Assembly: GCA_030770425.1 (NCBI GenBank)
Contig: JASJFT010000414.1
Location: 1-18,303 of the forward strand
Source of the DNA: Darksidea phi
Taxonomy: Eukaryota > Ascomycota > Dothideomycetes > Pleosporales > Lentitheciaceae
Length of the DNA stretch: 18,303 nt
Direction: 5' to 3'
Part shown: positions 10,091 to 18,303 of the stretch, in pieces
Position numbering within the stretch: the stretch's first letter is position 1
Layout: the number at the start of each line of letters is the position of its first letter
The notes under the pieces: model-generated
Seen by the model: only the letters and a program-made list of their open reading frames with translations
The model's database searches: none
What the model was told of the DNA's origin: nothing
Translations under genes and position numbers: made by a program

Positions 10091-10255
10091 AAAGTATATA
10101 TTATTAAGATATATTATTATATATTTTTAGTATAGAGAATAGCTTAGTAGAAGTAAGAGTCTTAGATTAATAAAAGAAGATAAGAAGTATCTATACTTTG
10201 TATAGAAGATAAGATATAGTTATAATATAATATATAGTTATTTAACTTCTAGTTT
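10091..10255 (+). pseudogene. Gypsy B pol: integrase C-terminal region, left part
   Basis: Read through TAA/TAG, the plus strand shows the usual linker after a Ty3/gypsy integrase core: a Gln/Lys-rich helix ending in an N-R-R-R-type block near 10170. A D-K-[IV]-W-L block follows at about 10207-10221. This is the G-D-K-V-W-L motif that opens the integrase C-terminal domain. The frame then runs into 10255, where gypsy A is inserted, and continues in phase at 16698 with K-K-L-x-W-K, as expected for N-K-K-L-D-W-K. One TG survives at 10199-10200. The upstream integrase core of this copy was not found. Confidence 0.7.
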
Positions 10256-10260
10256 AATAA
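10256..10260. repeat. Left target-site duplication of gypsy A
   Basis: aataa immediately before the left LTR, repeated at 16693-16697 after the right LTR. Removing gypsy A and one copy restores a continuous gypsy B integrase frame across the junction, which supports these limits. Confidence 0.85.
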
Positions 10261-10437
10261 TATTATAGTATAAATATACTAGAGTTAAGGTAGAATATAA
10301 GTTATACTATAAAGGGCTAATACTAGAATAAATAAAGGCTATATATACCTAATATAGTAAGGTCTAATAAAGGAAGTACTATAGCTATAGGTATAGTACG
10401 TAGTAGATATAAATAGTTATAAATTAGTATTATAATA
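10261..10437 (-). repeat. Gypsy A 3' LTR
   Basis: 177-bp direct repeat of 16516-16692 with no indel and about eleven differences, all transitions. On either strand the ends read TATTAT...ATAATA, which fits an original TGTTAT...ATAACA. It contains one preserved acgta CpG site shared by both copies. Left of it lies the target duplication, right of it the polypurine tract. Confidence 0.93.
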
Positions 10438-10440
10438 GTA

Positions 10441-10450
10441 CCCCCCCTCT
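10441..10450 (-). other. Gypsy A polypurine tract
   Basis: On the minus strand this reads agaggggggg, a pure purine run that ends three bases before the 3' LTR. It is the expected primer for plus-strand synthesis and confirms the minus-strand orientation of the element. Confidence 0.8.
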
Positions 10451-10526
10451 AAATAGCTATATATCTTAGATAGCTTTATAGAAAGAAAATTTACTAATAT
10501 TAATATCTTTTAAATCTATCTTAAGG

Positions 10527-10700
10527 TAGATTTATCTAGATAATTAATATAGAATTAGTAGACTATACCCTTTTAGCCTTTTAGATTAGATACTAGCTAC
10601 TAAATAGTAGAGTAGTATTTCTATTTAACTAAGTATATTAGTTATTATAGGTCCTCGTCGTAGTAGTCTAGTAGGGACTCAAATTTTTATTATTTAGTTA
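10527..10700 (-). other. Gypsy A chromodomain, dead
   Basis: The minus-strand reading shows an [EF]-E-S-L-L-D-like opening near 10670-10700. An L-V-K-W-K-type core, a T-W-x-P-A-S-N-L-K-like block and a Y-x-D-Y-P-D-K end near 10527-10553 follow. This is the layout of the chromodomain fused to integrase in chromoviruses, which steers integration toward modified histones. The Trp codons are now TAG or TAA. Two of the few surviving CA/TG dinucleotides (10680 and 10725) lie in or next to it. Confidence 0.7.
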
Positions 10701-10729
10701 GTTCCTTTATTCTATCTTCTTATTTGAGT
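10677..10729. repeat. Inverted repeat with surviving CA and TG
   Basis: actcaaat at 10677-10684 and atttgagt at 10722-10729 are exact reverse complements, 37 bases apart. Each arm carries one of the very few CA/TG dinucleotides left in the block. Both lie within the chromodomain region of gypsy A. The pairing may be chance, but it is notable in a sequence otherwise cleared of these dinucleotides. Confidence 0.6.
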
Positions 10730-11329
10730 ATTCTTTTTCTAAGATATTAGAACTTAGCTTAGTTTATTATATTTTACCCTAGGAGTTCTTAAAAGGGGTA
10801 TTTTAGTTAAAGTTATAAGTTATAGAATACTAGAAATATTTTTATAGTTATTAGAAGTTCTAGAACGTATACTTAATTATAAACTTTTAGAACTTTAAAT
10901 AGATCTACTATCTTATTATCTTCTTTCTTTATTAGTTTATTAGTTTTTATATTTCTTATATTTATAAAGAACTTATCTTCTATAGTAAATCTTAGTATAT
11001 CTTTCTACTTCTTATTTATATAGTATTTATAGTACTTAATAGATTATTTAGTAATAGCTTTTAGTTAGATAATAATATAATTAAATCTATTAGTAATATT
11101 ATTTATTTTAAAGAATTCCTATCGTTAAAATAAAGATAAGTTTAGTAGTATTAATTAGCTAGGCTCTACTCTAAGTTTTAGATAGAAGCCGTAATTAGTA
11201 AAGAATAAAGAGATACTAGTTATTTTAAAGATAATATTATTTATAGCGAATTCTATAAGAAGAAGCTATTATATCTAGTTATTTTAGTAAAAATTTATAA
11301 ATACGTAAAGGTATACTTTAATACTACTA

Positions 11330-11940
11330 TTTACTTACTTAGTCTAGTTATTAATCTTAAGATAAAATAATAAGAAGTATTTTAATATAATTCTAAGTCT
11401 TATAGATAACTAATTCTAAAACTATAATATAAACTAGATTTCTCGATTAAATAAAATATTATTAGAATAGTTATAGAAAGAATATACTCGAGATATAAAG
11501 ATATTAACTAACTTAAATATATTAATTTTTCTAATAAAGATAATATAGTATATCTTTATAAGTCTATAGACTATAATAAGAATATACTTATATATATAAT
11601 TATACTACTATAATTCTAGAAGTAGGATAATATAATTAATAAAGATATTAGACTATATCTAGAATAGGACTAGTAGAGGCTTAAGAAATTCTTAGAATAA
11701 TAATCTAAAGCTTTTAGTTTAAACGTAGAGTTTATATATTTAAACGTAGGTTTTAATATTATATATTATATATAGCTACTAGTAGTCTTAGATAACTAGT
11801 TTAGTTATTTTAATTTATTCTAAGTATCTAGTAGGCGTAGTATTATATATTTAATATAGGATTTATATATAAAGTTCGTCGTAAAATAATATAAAGAGAT
11901 ATTCTTAATACTATATATAGTCTTAGTAAAGTATAAAGTC
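11330..11940 (-). other. Gypsy A integrase core, dead
   Basis: The minus-strand reading gives the first catalytic region (D-F-[IV]-x-x-L-P-like) near 11870-11890. The D-R-E-I-Q-F block around the second Asp is at 11431-11448, with GAT now AAT and CAG now TAG. The H-P-K-T-N-G-Q-T-E-Q-V-N block with the catalytic Glu is at about 11328-11367. This part is duplicated in the opposite orientation at 131-566 plus 8321-8504. Confidence 0.75.
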
Positions 11941-12734
11941 TAGTATTAGTACTTATATAATTTTTTAGAAGTATTTTAGCTAGTATCTTATACCTAGGTC
12001 TAAAAGGGTAATAATTATATCTATAGCTATTAATATAATAAAGTATATAGAGTTAATTAGCTTATTAATAGATTAATCTATAGCTAAAAGGATTAGTAGT
12101 ACTATACTTATAGAGGTTTAGTTAAGAAGATCTTTTAAAACTTTATTACTAAGAACTTCTAATAGAAGGACTATTTATAATCTATTTTTTACTCTATTAT
12201 TAGAACTATTATTTTTATTTAGTTAGTTCTCTAGTATTCTACTTAGTACGTCTAGTTATATAACTTTTAAGTCTAGTCGATAAATAATTCTAAAATTAAA
12301 TTAAGATAGAAACTCTAACTAGTAAATTTAGTATTATAATAGTATTTTTATAGTTATAAAGTATTCTAGATTTTTATAATTAGTAATAATTTTAAATAAT
12401 TCTATAGTTTCTTAAAGCTCTAGTTACTATTCTTCTAAGAACTTAATAATTACTAGTAACTTCTTATTATAGATCTTATAATTATATTTAATAATACTAT
12501 ATTTATTAAAAAAGTATATAACTAAATATAGGATACTATTATTATTATATTAAAAGAGGACGTCGTCTAACGTCTAATTAGAGATATTAGTTTCTAAGAC
12601 TATCTTTTTAGTAAAGTTATATATTACTAATACTAGTATTATAATAAAGGAATTCTTAAACGACTTAAAGACGGTTATCTATTTTATAGTCTAGTTCTAT
12701 AGAGTATTCTTATATAGAAGCTTATTAAGTAGGG

Positions 12735-13600
12735 TATATATCTTTAAGAAGTCTTAAATAAAATATTAATAAAAGTTTATAAAGTCTAGAAATTTTTATA
12801 AATCTTTTAGATATAGGGATTATATCTATTTTTAAATTATAGCTACTTTCTTTAGATCTATTTTAATATTACTAGAAGAGATAATAAGTTTAAGATATTT
12901 AGTCTCTATAACCTCGAACTTATATTTATAAATATTAATCTAAAAGTTAGTATTAATTAATCTTTAAACTACTTCTTAGATATACTTTTAATATTCTTTT
13001 CTATTTTCTAAGTATACTAAGATATTATTAAGGTACGTAGTATAGATATAATCTAGTAGATTATAAAGTATATAGTTAATATAGTTTTAGAAGAATATTA
13101 GTATATTATAAAAACTAAAGAATATAACTAGAATTTTAAAAAGTTTAAAGTATATAATAAATACTATTTTTTACTTATACTCTTCGACTATATATAGCTT
13201 ATTAAAGATAGTAATTATATTAAGCTTAATATATACTTTTATATTATAAAGAATATTAAGAGTTTCTTAAATAAGAGGTAGTAGATAATAGTTCTTAATA
13301 GTAATATTATTTAGGTCTTTATAGTCCTAGTATATATATACTCCTCTACCTAGTTTTACTACTAAAAGTAGTAGAGCTATATATTATATATAGAATTCCT
13401 AAATAAAACTCTTATTTAAGTTATTATCTAGCTATTTACGTATAACTTAAAGTTTAAATAAAAAGAAAAATTAATTTTTTTAGTATAGGAGTTCTTTATT
13501 AGGAATAATATTAATCTTATAGTCCTATACTTATCTTAGAGAAAGTTTATCTACTTTTCTAGGGAGGAATCTAGCTATTATATCTTTTAGCTAATTTAGA
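12735..13600 (-). other. Gypsy A reverse transcriptase, dead
   Basis: The Y-L-D-D-I-L-V-Y block is at 13012-13035 and reads Y-L-N-N, so both catalytic Asp codons became Asn by GAT-to-AAT. Upstream wording is typical of fungal gypsy elements, and downstream the C-E-F-x-V-x-E-T-K-Y-L-G-like block lies at about 12880-12930. The F-L-G-F-A-N-F-Y-R-R-F block follows at about 12735-12813. The left and right limits are estimates. Confidence 0.8.
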
Positions 13601-15227
13601 AGTTTCTTTTTTAGCTTATTATTAAATAGAAATAGTTTTTCTACTATAAATTTATTAATATTTAATTCTTTAATACCTTAGAGATATAGAGTACGTCTAT
13701 AGTTAGTAAGAAATTTATAGAATTATAGTAAGAATTTATTTAGAAGTTTAGTTATAATCTTATCGTATAGGATATTCTTAAATTCTTCTTTAGTAAGATT
13801 TAGGATCTAGTCTTCTTTATTCTTTAATAATATCTTAAGTACTTAATCTAGTTTATCTTATATAATATAAATAGCTTTTATATTAGATTATTTATAGAAT
13901 TATATAAAGATTACGACTCTTATTAAATAGATATTAAAGAAGTTAATAAATTCGTAGTTTTATTTAGTTAGTAGGGGGATACTAAGTAGTAGTAAAAGTT
14001 CTTTCTTAAGTTTTCTTAAGGTAATCCGGCGTCCGTCTACTTATATAGCTAGGAGTAATTTTATTATAGTATAGTTTTATATTATAATTACTTAATATTT
14101 TAGAATTTTTCTATATTTAGTATCTAAGTTTCTTATTCTATAATAGAGGTAGTCTAGCGTAAGTTTAGGAGGTAAGTCTATTAGAGTCTCTTTATTAGAT
14201 TAATAAAGATTATACTTATTAATATCCTTAATATATAAAGATAGTTAATAATTTATTATATTAATATATAGCTTTAGGTATAATAGGTTAATCTTATCTA
14301 ATATATTTTTATAGGGGGGAGTAGTTAAAAAAGCTACTCGTACGGCCTTAGTTTTATAGTAGTAGTATTTCTAATAGTATTAAGAATCTATATTAACTAT
14401 TATTAATATTTAATTAATAGATAGGTTATATTTCTAAAGCTAAGGGAGACTAAGAATAATAGATATATTTTAAACTAGGTTAGTAATATATAGTAAGTAG
14501 TTTTTATAGTAATTTTTAATCTATATTAGTAGAATAGTATATTATATAAGTATATTACTCGTATAGCTATTAGCTAATAAAAGCTTTCTTAGAAAGGGTA
14601 TAATATAAGTATTAATAGTATATTTTTAAGTAAAAGTTTAGTTAAGAAAGATAATAACTAAGTATCTACTATTTATAAGACTTTATATATTAATAGTAGT
14701 ATATATAAGTAGAAAAGAAGTATAAATAAATAATAATTTACTATTTATAGATCTAAGTTAAAGAAGGGTCTTTTTACTTAGAATAGTTTAAATCTAGTAT
14801 AGTTATCTATTTAATAATTCTTTTCTATCTAACCTCTAGTCGCGATAATAGTTAGAGATTATATATTTTTTAGACTATTAATATAAAAGATACTTATAAA
14901 GAGTAATACTAAGTTAACTAGAATATTAATATAGAAAATATTAGATATAGAGATTATTTTAATTTTAATATATTATTAAGATTAGTCTATAATATAGTTA
15001 AAAAAGGGATTATTATTAAACGGGCGTTAGTATAGGAATTAGTTACTAGGGTTTTAGTTATTATACTAGAGCTAGAACTAAGAGTATTATAGGGTTATAT
15101 ATTAGTTTTAAATATATTAATACTATAGTAGAGAATATTAAGACTAGTTAAATAACGATTACTATTATATAGCTTATTCCTAGTCTTAGATTCGGTTAAA
15201 CCGTATATTATTCTTCTTTTTCTTATT

Positions 15228-15269
15228 ATAATTAGTCTTATAGTAATCTAGTTTACTATAATAAAAATA
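15228..15269 (-). other. Gypsy A Gag zinc knuckle, all four ligands now Tyr
   Basis: Fourteen codons with exact C-X2-C-X4-H-X4-C spacing. All four ligand codons are TAT or TAC, as RIP would produce from Cys and His codons. The surrounding F-Y-C-G-K-like wording fits a retroviral-type knuckle. It is the same erasure as in the copia Gag at 2935-2976. Confidence 0.7.
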
Positions 15270-16515
15270 GATATTAATAGTAATATATTCTTCTTAAGAA
15301 GTACGTAGTATATATATTATATCTAGAATTATAGGATTACTAAAAATTAGTACTAGTACTAAAAGTAAAGGTATAGGTATAGGAGTAGACTAAAAGATAT
15401 TATTTAATTAACTATTATTATTTAGGTAGAAGTTAATTTATATCCTCTTAATATATTCTTCTTCTTACTTCCTATTTTAAATATATATAAAGAATTCTAT
15501 TTATCTCTCGTAATCTATATAGTTTAGTTATTTCTTCTAGTAGGAGACTATAGTACCTAGTATAGTAGAGACCTTAGTACGTAGTACTTAGACTTTTTCT
15601 ATATTAGTTTTTTCTACTTTAGTAGTCTATTTATAGAATTTAGTCTAAAAGTTAAAAAAGATTTAACTATCTATAACGAAATTATTAAATTTAATCCTAG
15701 TCTTTATCCGTTTATTAAAGGTAATTTAGTAGATATTAAGAATTTTTTAAAAGTTAGTAATAGTTTACTATTTCTACTTAGTAGGATTTTCTAAGTTAGA
15801 TTATATAGTATAGAACTAGTTATAATAGATATTAAGTATATTACTAAATATAAGACTAGTAATATACTAGATATATTTAAATTCTATATTAAAGATTACT
15901 ATATCTATAGTATAGATACTTTAAATTTTAAATTTCTAGTTTTTATACTTAGTTTAGTATTTATTTATAGACCTATTAGTACCGTTAAATTTATTAGAGT
16001 CGCTAGTAAGACGTTAATAGAATATATAGGTTAAAGCTTAGGTATATAAAATACTATTTTTAATATATAAAGTACTATTTTTATTTTAAAGTTATTAGGT
16101 AGTCTAGTAAGCTTCTTTAAAATCTATAGTATAGAAGATAATATAATATTATATTCCTATATTTAAGATATTTAATATAGCTTTAATACTATAACGAATT
16201 AGAGAGATAAGTTTCTTATTTCCTAATATAATTAATACGATAGAGTCGCTTATTATACCTTCTATTCGGATAAAAAAGACTAATATAGGAATCTAACTAA
16301 TTATAATAATAAGTTACTCGCCCTATTAATATTACTAATTCTTAGTAGTTATAATATTTTTAAAGTTCTTAGAATTCTTAGTATTTCTAGAGTTCTTAGT
16401 ATTCTTAATATAGTATAGGTCTAGCTTAGTATCTTCTAGGTTTAAAGTAGTTAATCGGGCTATTAGAAAAGCGTCTTACTCTAGTAGTAGAATTAAAAGA
16501 AAGAATAGTATAAAC

Positions 16516-16692
16516 TATTATAGTATAGATATACTAGGGTTAAGATAGAATATAAGTTATACTATAAAGGACTAATACTAGAATAAGTAGAGGCTATATA
16601 TACCTAATATAGTAAGGTCTAATAAAGGGAGTATTATAGCTATAGGTATAGTACGTAGTAGGTATAAATAGTTATAAGTTAGTACTATAATA
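16516..16692 (-). repeat. Gypsy A 5' LTR
   Basis: Right-hand 177-bp LTR, which is the 5' LTR because the element lies on the minus strand. It matches 10261-10437 throughout. Where the copies differ, this one often keeps G (for example ggg against gag), so it is slightly less mutated. No primer-binding site could be recognised next to 16515. Confidence 0.93.
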
Positions 16693-16697
16693 AATAA
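16693..16697. repeat. Right target-site duplication of gypsy A
   Basis: aataa, identical to 10256-10260. It directly follows the right LTR and opens the resumed gypsy B frame. Confidence 0.85.
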
Positions 16698-17080
16698 GAA
16701 ACTTAATTAGAAGAATATAAAGTTCTAAGTAATATATATAATCTTCTTTATTAATATAGAACTAAATACCTCTCTAGATATATACCTAATATTCTATATT
16801 AATAAACTTTATCTTACTTTATAAAATTCTCTTTCTAGCTAAACTAGTAATAACTAATAACCCCCCTCTATTAAAGTTAAAGGGGAAGAAGAATAAAAAA
16901 TAGAAAATATTATAAATAAGAAATTCTAAAGAAGAGATTAAGATAGAATAATTTATTATAAAATTAAATAGAAAGACTATACTATAATAATATAGAAGCT
17001 AGCTTTTAACCTAAAAGATACTATAATATTAGTCTAATAGAAAGAAGCCTCTATTTTATTAAGAAATAAGAATAGAATTC
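16698..17080 (+). pseudogene. Gypsy B pol: integrase C-terminus and chromodomain, right part
   Basis: Continues the gypsy B frame broken at 10255. The K-L-D-W-K-x-x-G-P-F-like block is at about 16698-16730, and the family block I-H-P-[VI]-F-H-x-S-K-L is at about 16772-16805. A P-P-P-x-x-V-x-G-E-E-E stretch at about 16861-16893 leads into a chromodomain at about 16894-17030, with a W-x-P-x-x-N-L-K-D-like end. These are classic features of the 3' end of a chromovirus pol. Cys, His, Trp and Gln codons are lost throughout. The wording differs from gypsy A, so this is a separate family. Confidence 0.8.
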
Positions 17081-18010
17081 TTCCTATCTACTTTAGAAGA
17101 GGAGTAGAACTACTATATATATCCTAATATCTCTAGGATAAGAATTAATATAGGAATAGAAGTATAGTCTATAATCTTTTAAGTAATATTATAACTAAAT
17201 TTCTAAAAATATAGAAGAAAAGCTATTAGATTAAACTTATAAGTAAGTTTTTATATTAAACCTATAAAAGTAGAAGTATTATTTAAAAATATTAGTTCTA
17301 GAAAGTATTAAGAATAAGTATAAAAGAGTAAATATCTTTAAAGATTTATAGAAATACCCGCCTAGAAAGATTATAAAGAATAAAGAGGACTAGATAATAA
17401 AGAATCTTATTAGTAAACTCTAATATAGATAGTAATTTCTAAACTTATATATAGATAAGTATTAAAGTAATTATATAATCTTTTAAAGTAGAATATTATT
17501 CTAGTATATAAAGAAAGATTACTTAAAGTAGAAAATATAGAAGAAGAATAACTTTAACTAAAAATTATAATAATATTTTTAATTTATAAAAGCTACTTAA
17601 GATATATATTAGAATATAGCTAAATTATTCTAGAAAGCTATTATATAGAAAGAACTACTATATAGTAAAGAAAAAGGACTAGACTAAGTTATAAGTCTAT
17701 TCTAAAGAATATATTAGATACTAATAATATTACTTTATTCTTTTAATCTTATTATAACGATATAAATAGTATACTAGACTTATATTATCTTTAATTAAAG
17801 CTTTCTTATTACTAAAAGGCTTTATATTAACTAGTATTCTAATTTTTAAATAAACTCTAATTATAGTAATATTATATAATTCTAATTATAGTACTTATAT
17901 TAAATTTAAATTCTCTTAAATTATTTAATAATCTCTATTTAAGATATATTAACTCTAAATAAAAACTAAAATTAAAAAGAAACTTACTATTAATATCTTA
18001 ACTATAATAG
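17081..18010 (+). other. Mutated tail of gypsy B, unassigned
   Basis: 930 bp without recognised content, fully cleared of CA/TG and ending sharply at 18010. The chromodomain frame, read through TAA/TAG, stays in phase to the border and on to a TAA at 18078-18080 in unique sequence. Every frame here has only TAA/TAG stops, so this proves little. It may hold the 3' untranslated part and 3' LTR of gypsy B, but no second LTR copy was found in the window. Confidence 0.4.
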
Positions 18011-18303
18011 GGTGTCTCGACCGAGACCTACAGGCAAACATTATACAGTTTAATTACATGACAATTGGAGAACTTTTCTAATTCTAGTACGAAACTCCGC
18101 CGGCCCTATTAAGGCTCGTGTCGGATGAAGCCAGTATTGGCTGCCCACTATTCTACGGGCCGACGTCAAGCGTTCCACTCTTTTCATGTATAGTTAAAAT
18201 TTTAGTACTAGTCTTCAGATGTATGTAGTTTATTATTGAGTAGAAAAACTCCCCTACAATAGCATAGTTGCGCAATGCAGCTTTTCCTCAGGAAAAAAAA
18301 AAA
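18011..18303. other. Right unique flank, not RIP-mutated
   Basis: CA and TG return at once from 18013, and base composition is near normal. I see no convincing gene. It contains a perfect hairpin gtctcg/cgagac at 18014-18027 right at the border, a second hairpin agcca/tggct at 18129-18142, and a third, ttttcct/aggaaaa, at 18282-18296 that runs into a terminal A11. The A run may be the end of a contig or simply the window edge. Confidence 0.6.
18014..18027. repeat. Palindrome at the right RIP border
   Basis: gtctcg at 18014-18019 and cgagac at 18022-18027 form a perfect 6-bp inverted repeat with a 2-base loop, three bases inside the unmutated flank. It could be the original insertion target or the surviving tip of an element end. 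Confidence 0.6.

Larger units (their letters stand above)
10480..16100 (-). pseudogene. Gypsy A Gag-Pol polyprotein, RIP-dead
   Basis: Dead polyprotein region of about 5.6 kb. Reading minus-strand frames through TAA/TAG shows: a Gag capsid-like stretch at about 15600-16050, a zinc knuckle at 15228-15269, reverse transcriptase with its double-Asp block at 13012-13035, the F-L-G-F-A-N-F-Y-R-R-F connection block at about 12735-12813, an integrase core at about 11330-11940, an integrase C-terminal G-P-F-K-V-like block at about 10880-10915, and a chromodomain at about 10527-10700. RNase H should lie at about 12200-12700 and protease between 13700 and 15200. I did not pin down their active sites. 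Whether gag and pol were one frame or two cannot be told. No ATG start remains. Confidence 0.85.
10261..16692 (-). mobile_element. Ty3/gypsy chromovirus (gypsy A), RIP-inactivated
   Basis: A complete 6432-bp LTR retrotransposon on the minus strand, with 177-bp LTRs, a 5-bp target duplication and a polypurine tract beside the 3' LTR. From right to left it carries Gag with zinc knuckle, a region that should hold the protease, reverse transcriptase, RNase H, integrase and a C-terminal chromodomain. Integrase after RNase H plus a chromodomain defines a chromovirus of the Ty3/gypsy (Metaviridae) group. It is inserted into gypsy B, a different chromodomain-bearing gypsy family lying on the opposite strand. 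RIP has removed nearly all CpA/TpG, so no frame is intact. A second, partial copy of the same family flanks the copia element. Confidence 0.92.

Noticed and set aside
131..18010. Open reading frames inside the AT-rich block as real genes
   Set aside because: The block has almost no ATG and no Cys, His, Gln or Trp codons, and recognisable domains are cut by many TAA/TAG. Long stop-free frames are shadows or chance.
1..18303. Mitochondrial or AT-rich bacterial origin
   Set aside because: The specific loss of CpA/TpG with CpG retained, normal flanks, fungal copia and chromovirus wording, and nested LTR elements all point to a nuclear fungal repeat mutated by RIP.
18281..18303. Terminal A11 as a poly(A) tail of a retrotransposed sequence
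   Set aside because: It lies at the window end, next to a short hairpin, with no LINE or processed-gene sequence before it. It may be a contig edge.

Overview
This window reads as a repeat-induced point mutation (RIP) graveyard in a filamentous ascomycete (Pezizomycotina). From about 131 to 18010 the sequence is extremely AT-rich and has almost no CpA or TpG dinucleotides. I found only six by eye, at 3099, 4464, 8558, 10199, 10680 and 10725. CpG is still fairly common. The two edges (about 1-125 and 18011-18303) have ordinary composition with normal CA/TG, so they look like unique chromosomal flanks. I see no intact protein-coding gene and no tRNA or rRNA gene. ATG, Cys, His, Trp and Gln codons have nearly vanished from the block, because TGN and CAN have become TAN. 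Any open frame inside it is therefore an accident or the shadow of a dead element.

Layout. (1) 131-566 is part of the integrase core of a Ty3/gypsy element, plus strand. (2) 567-8315 is a Ty1/copia-type LTR retrotransposon, plus strand, inserted into that fragment. It has two 286-bp LTRs (567-852 and 8030-8315), a 5-bp target duplication, and a dead Gag-protease-integrase-RT-RNase H polyprotein between about 2000 and 6475. (3) 8316-8504 is the rest of the interrupted gypsy fragment. (4) 8505-10090 is mutated sequence I could not assign. (5) 10091-10255 and 16698-about 17080 are the two halves of a plus-strand gypsy pol 3' end (integrase C-terminus and chromodomain), here called gypsy B. (6) 10261-16692 is a complete but dead gypsy chromovirus on the minus strand, here called gypsy A. 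It is inserted into gypsy B, with 177-bp LTRs and a 5-bp target duplication. (7) 17081-18010 is a mutated tail without recognised content. The gypsy fragment split by the copia element belongs to the same family as gypsy A but lies in the opposite orientation.

The elements form a nest built by at least two later insertions: copia into a gypsy A-family fragment, and gypsy A into gypsy B. The whole nest was then mutated. The two copia LTRs differ at ten positions by a full CG-to-TA switch, in both directions and without TG or CA intermediates. This fits a mutator that clears CpA first and turns any TpG left by CpG mutation into TpA. The result is most interesting as a record of mutation specificity and nested insertion. 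I found no evidence of a new functional system.
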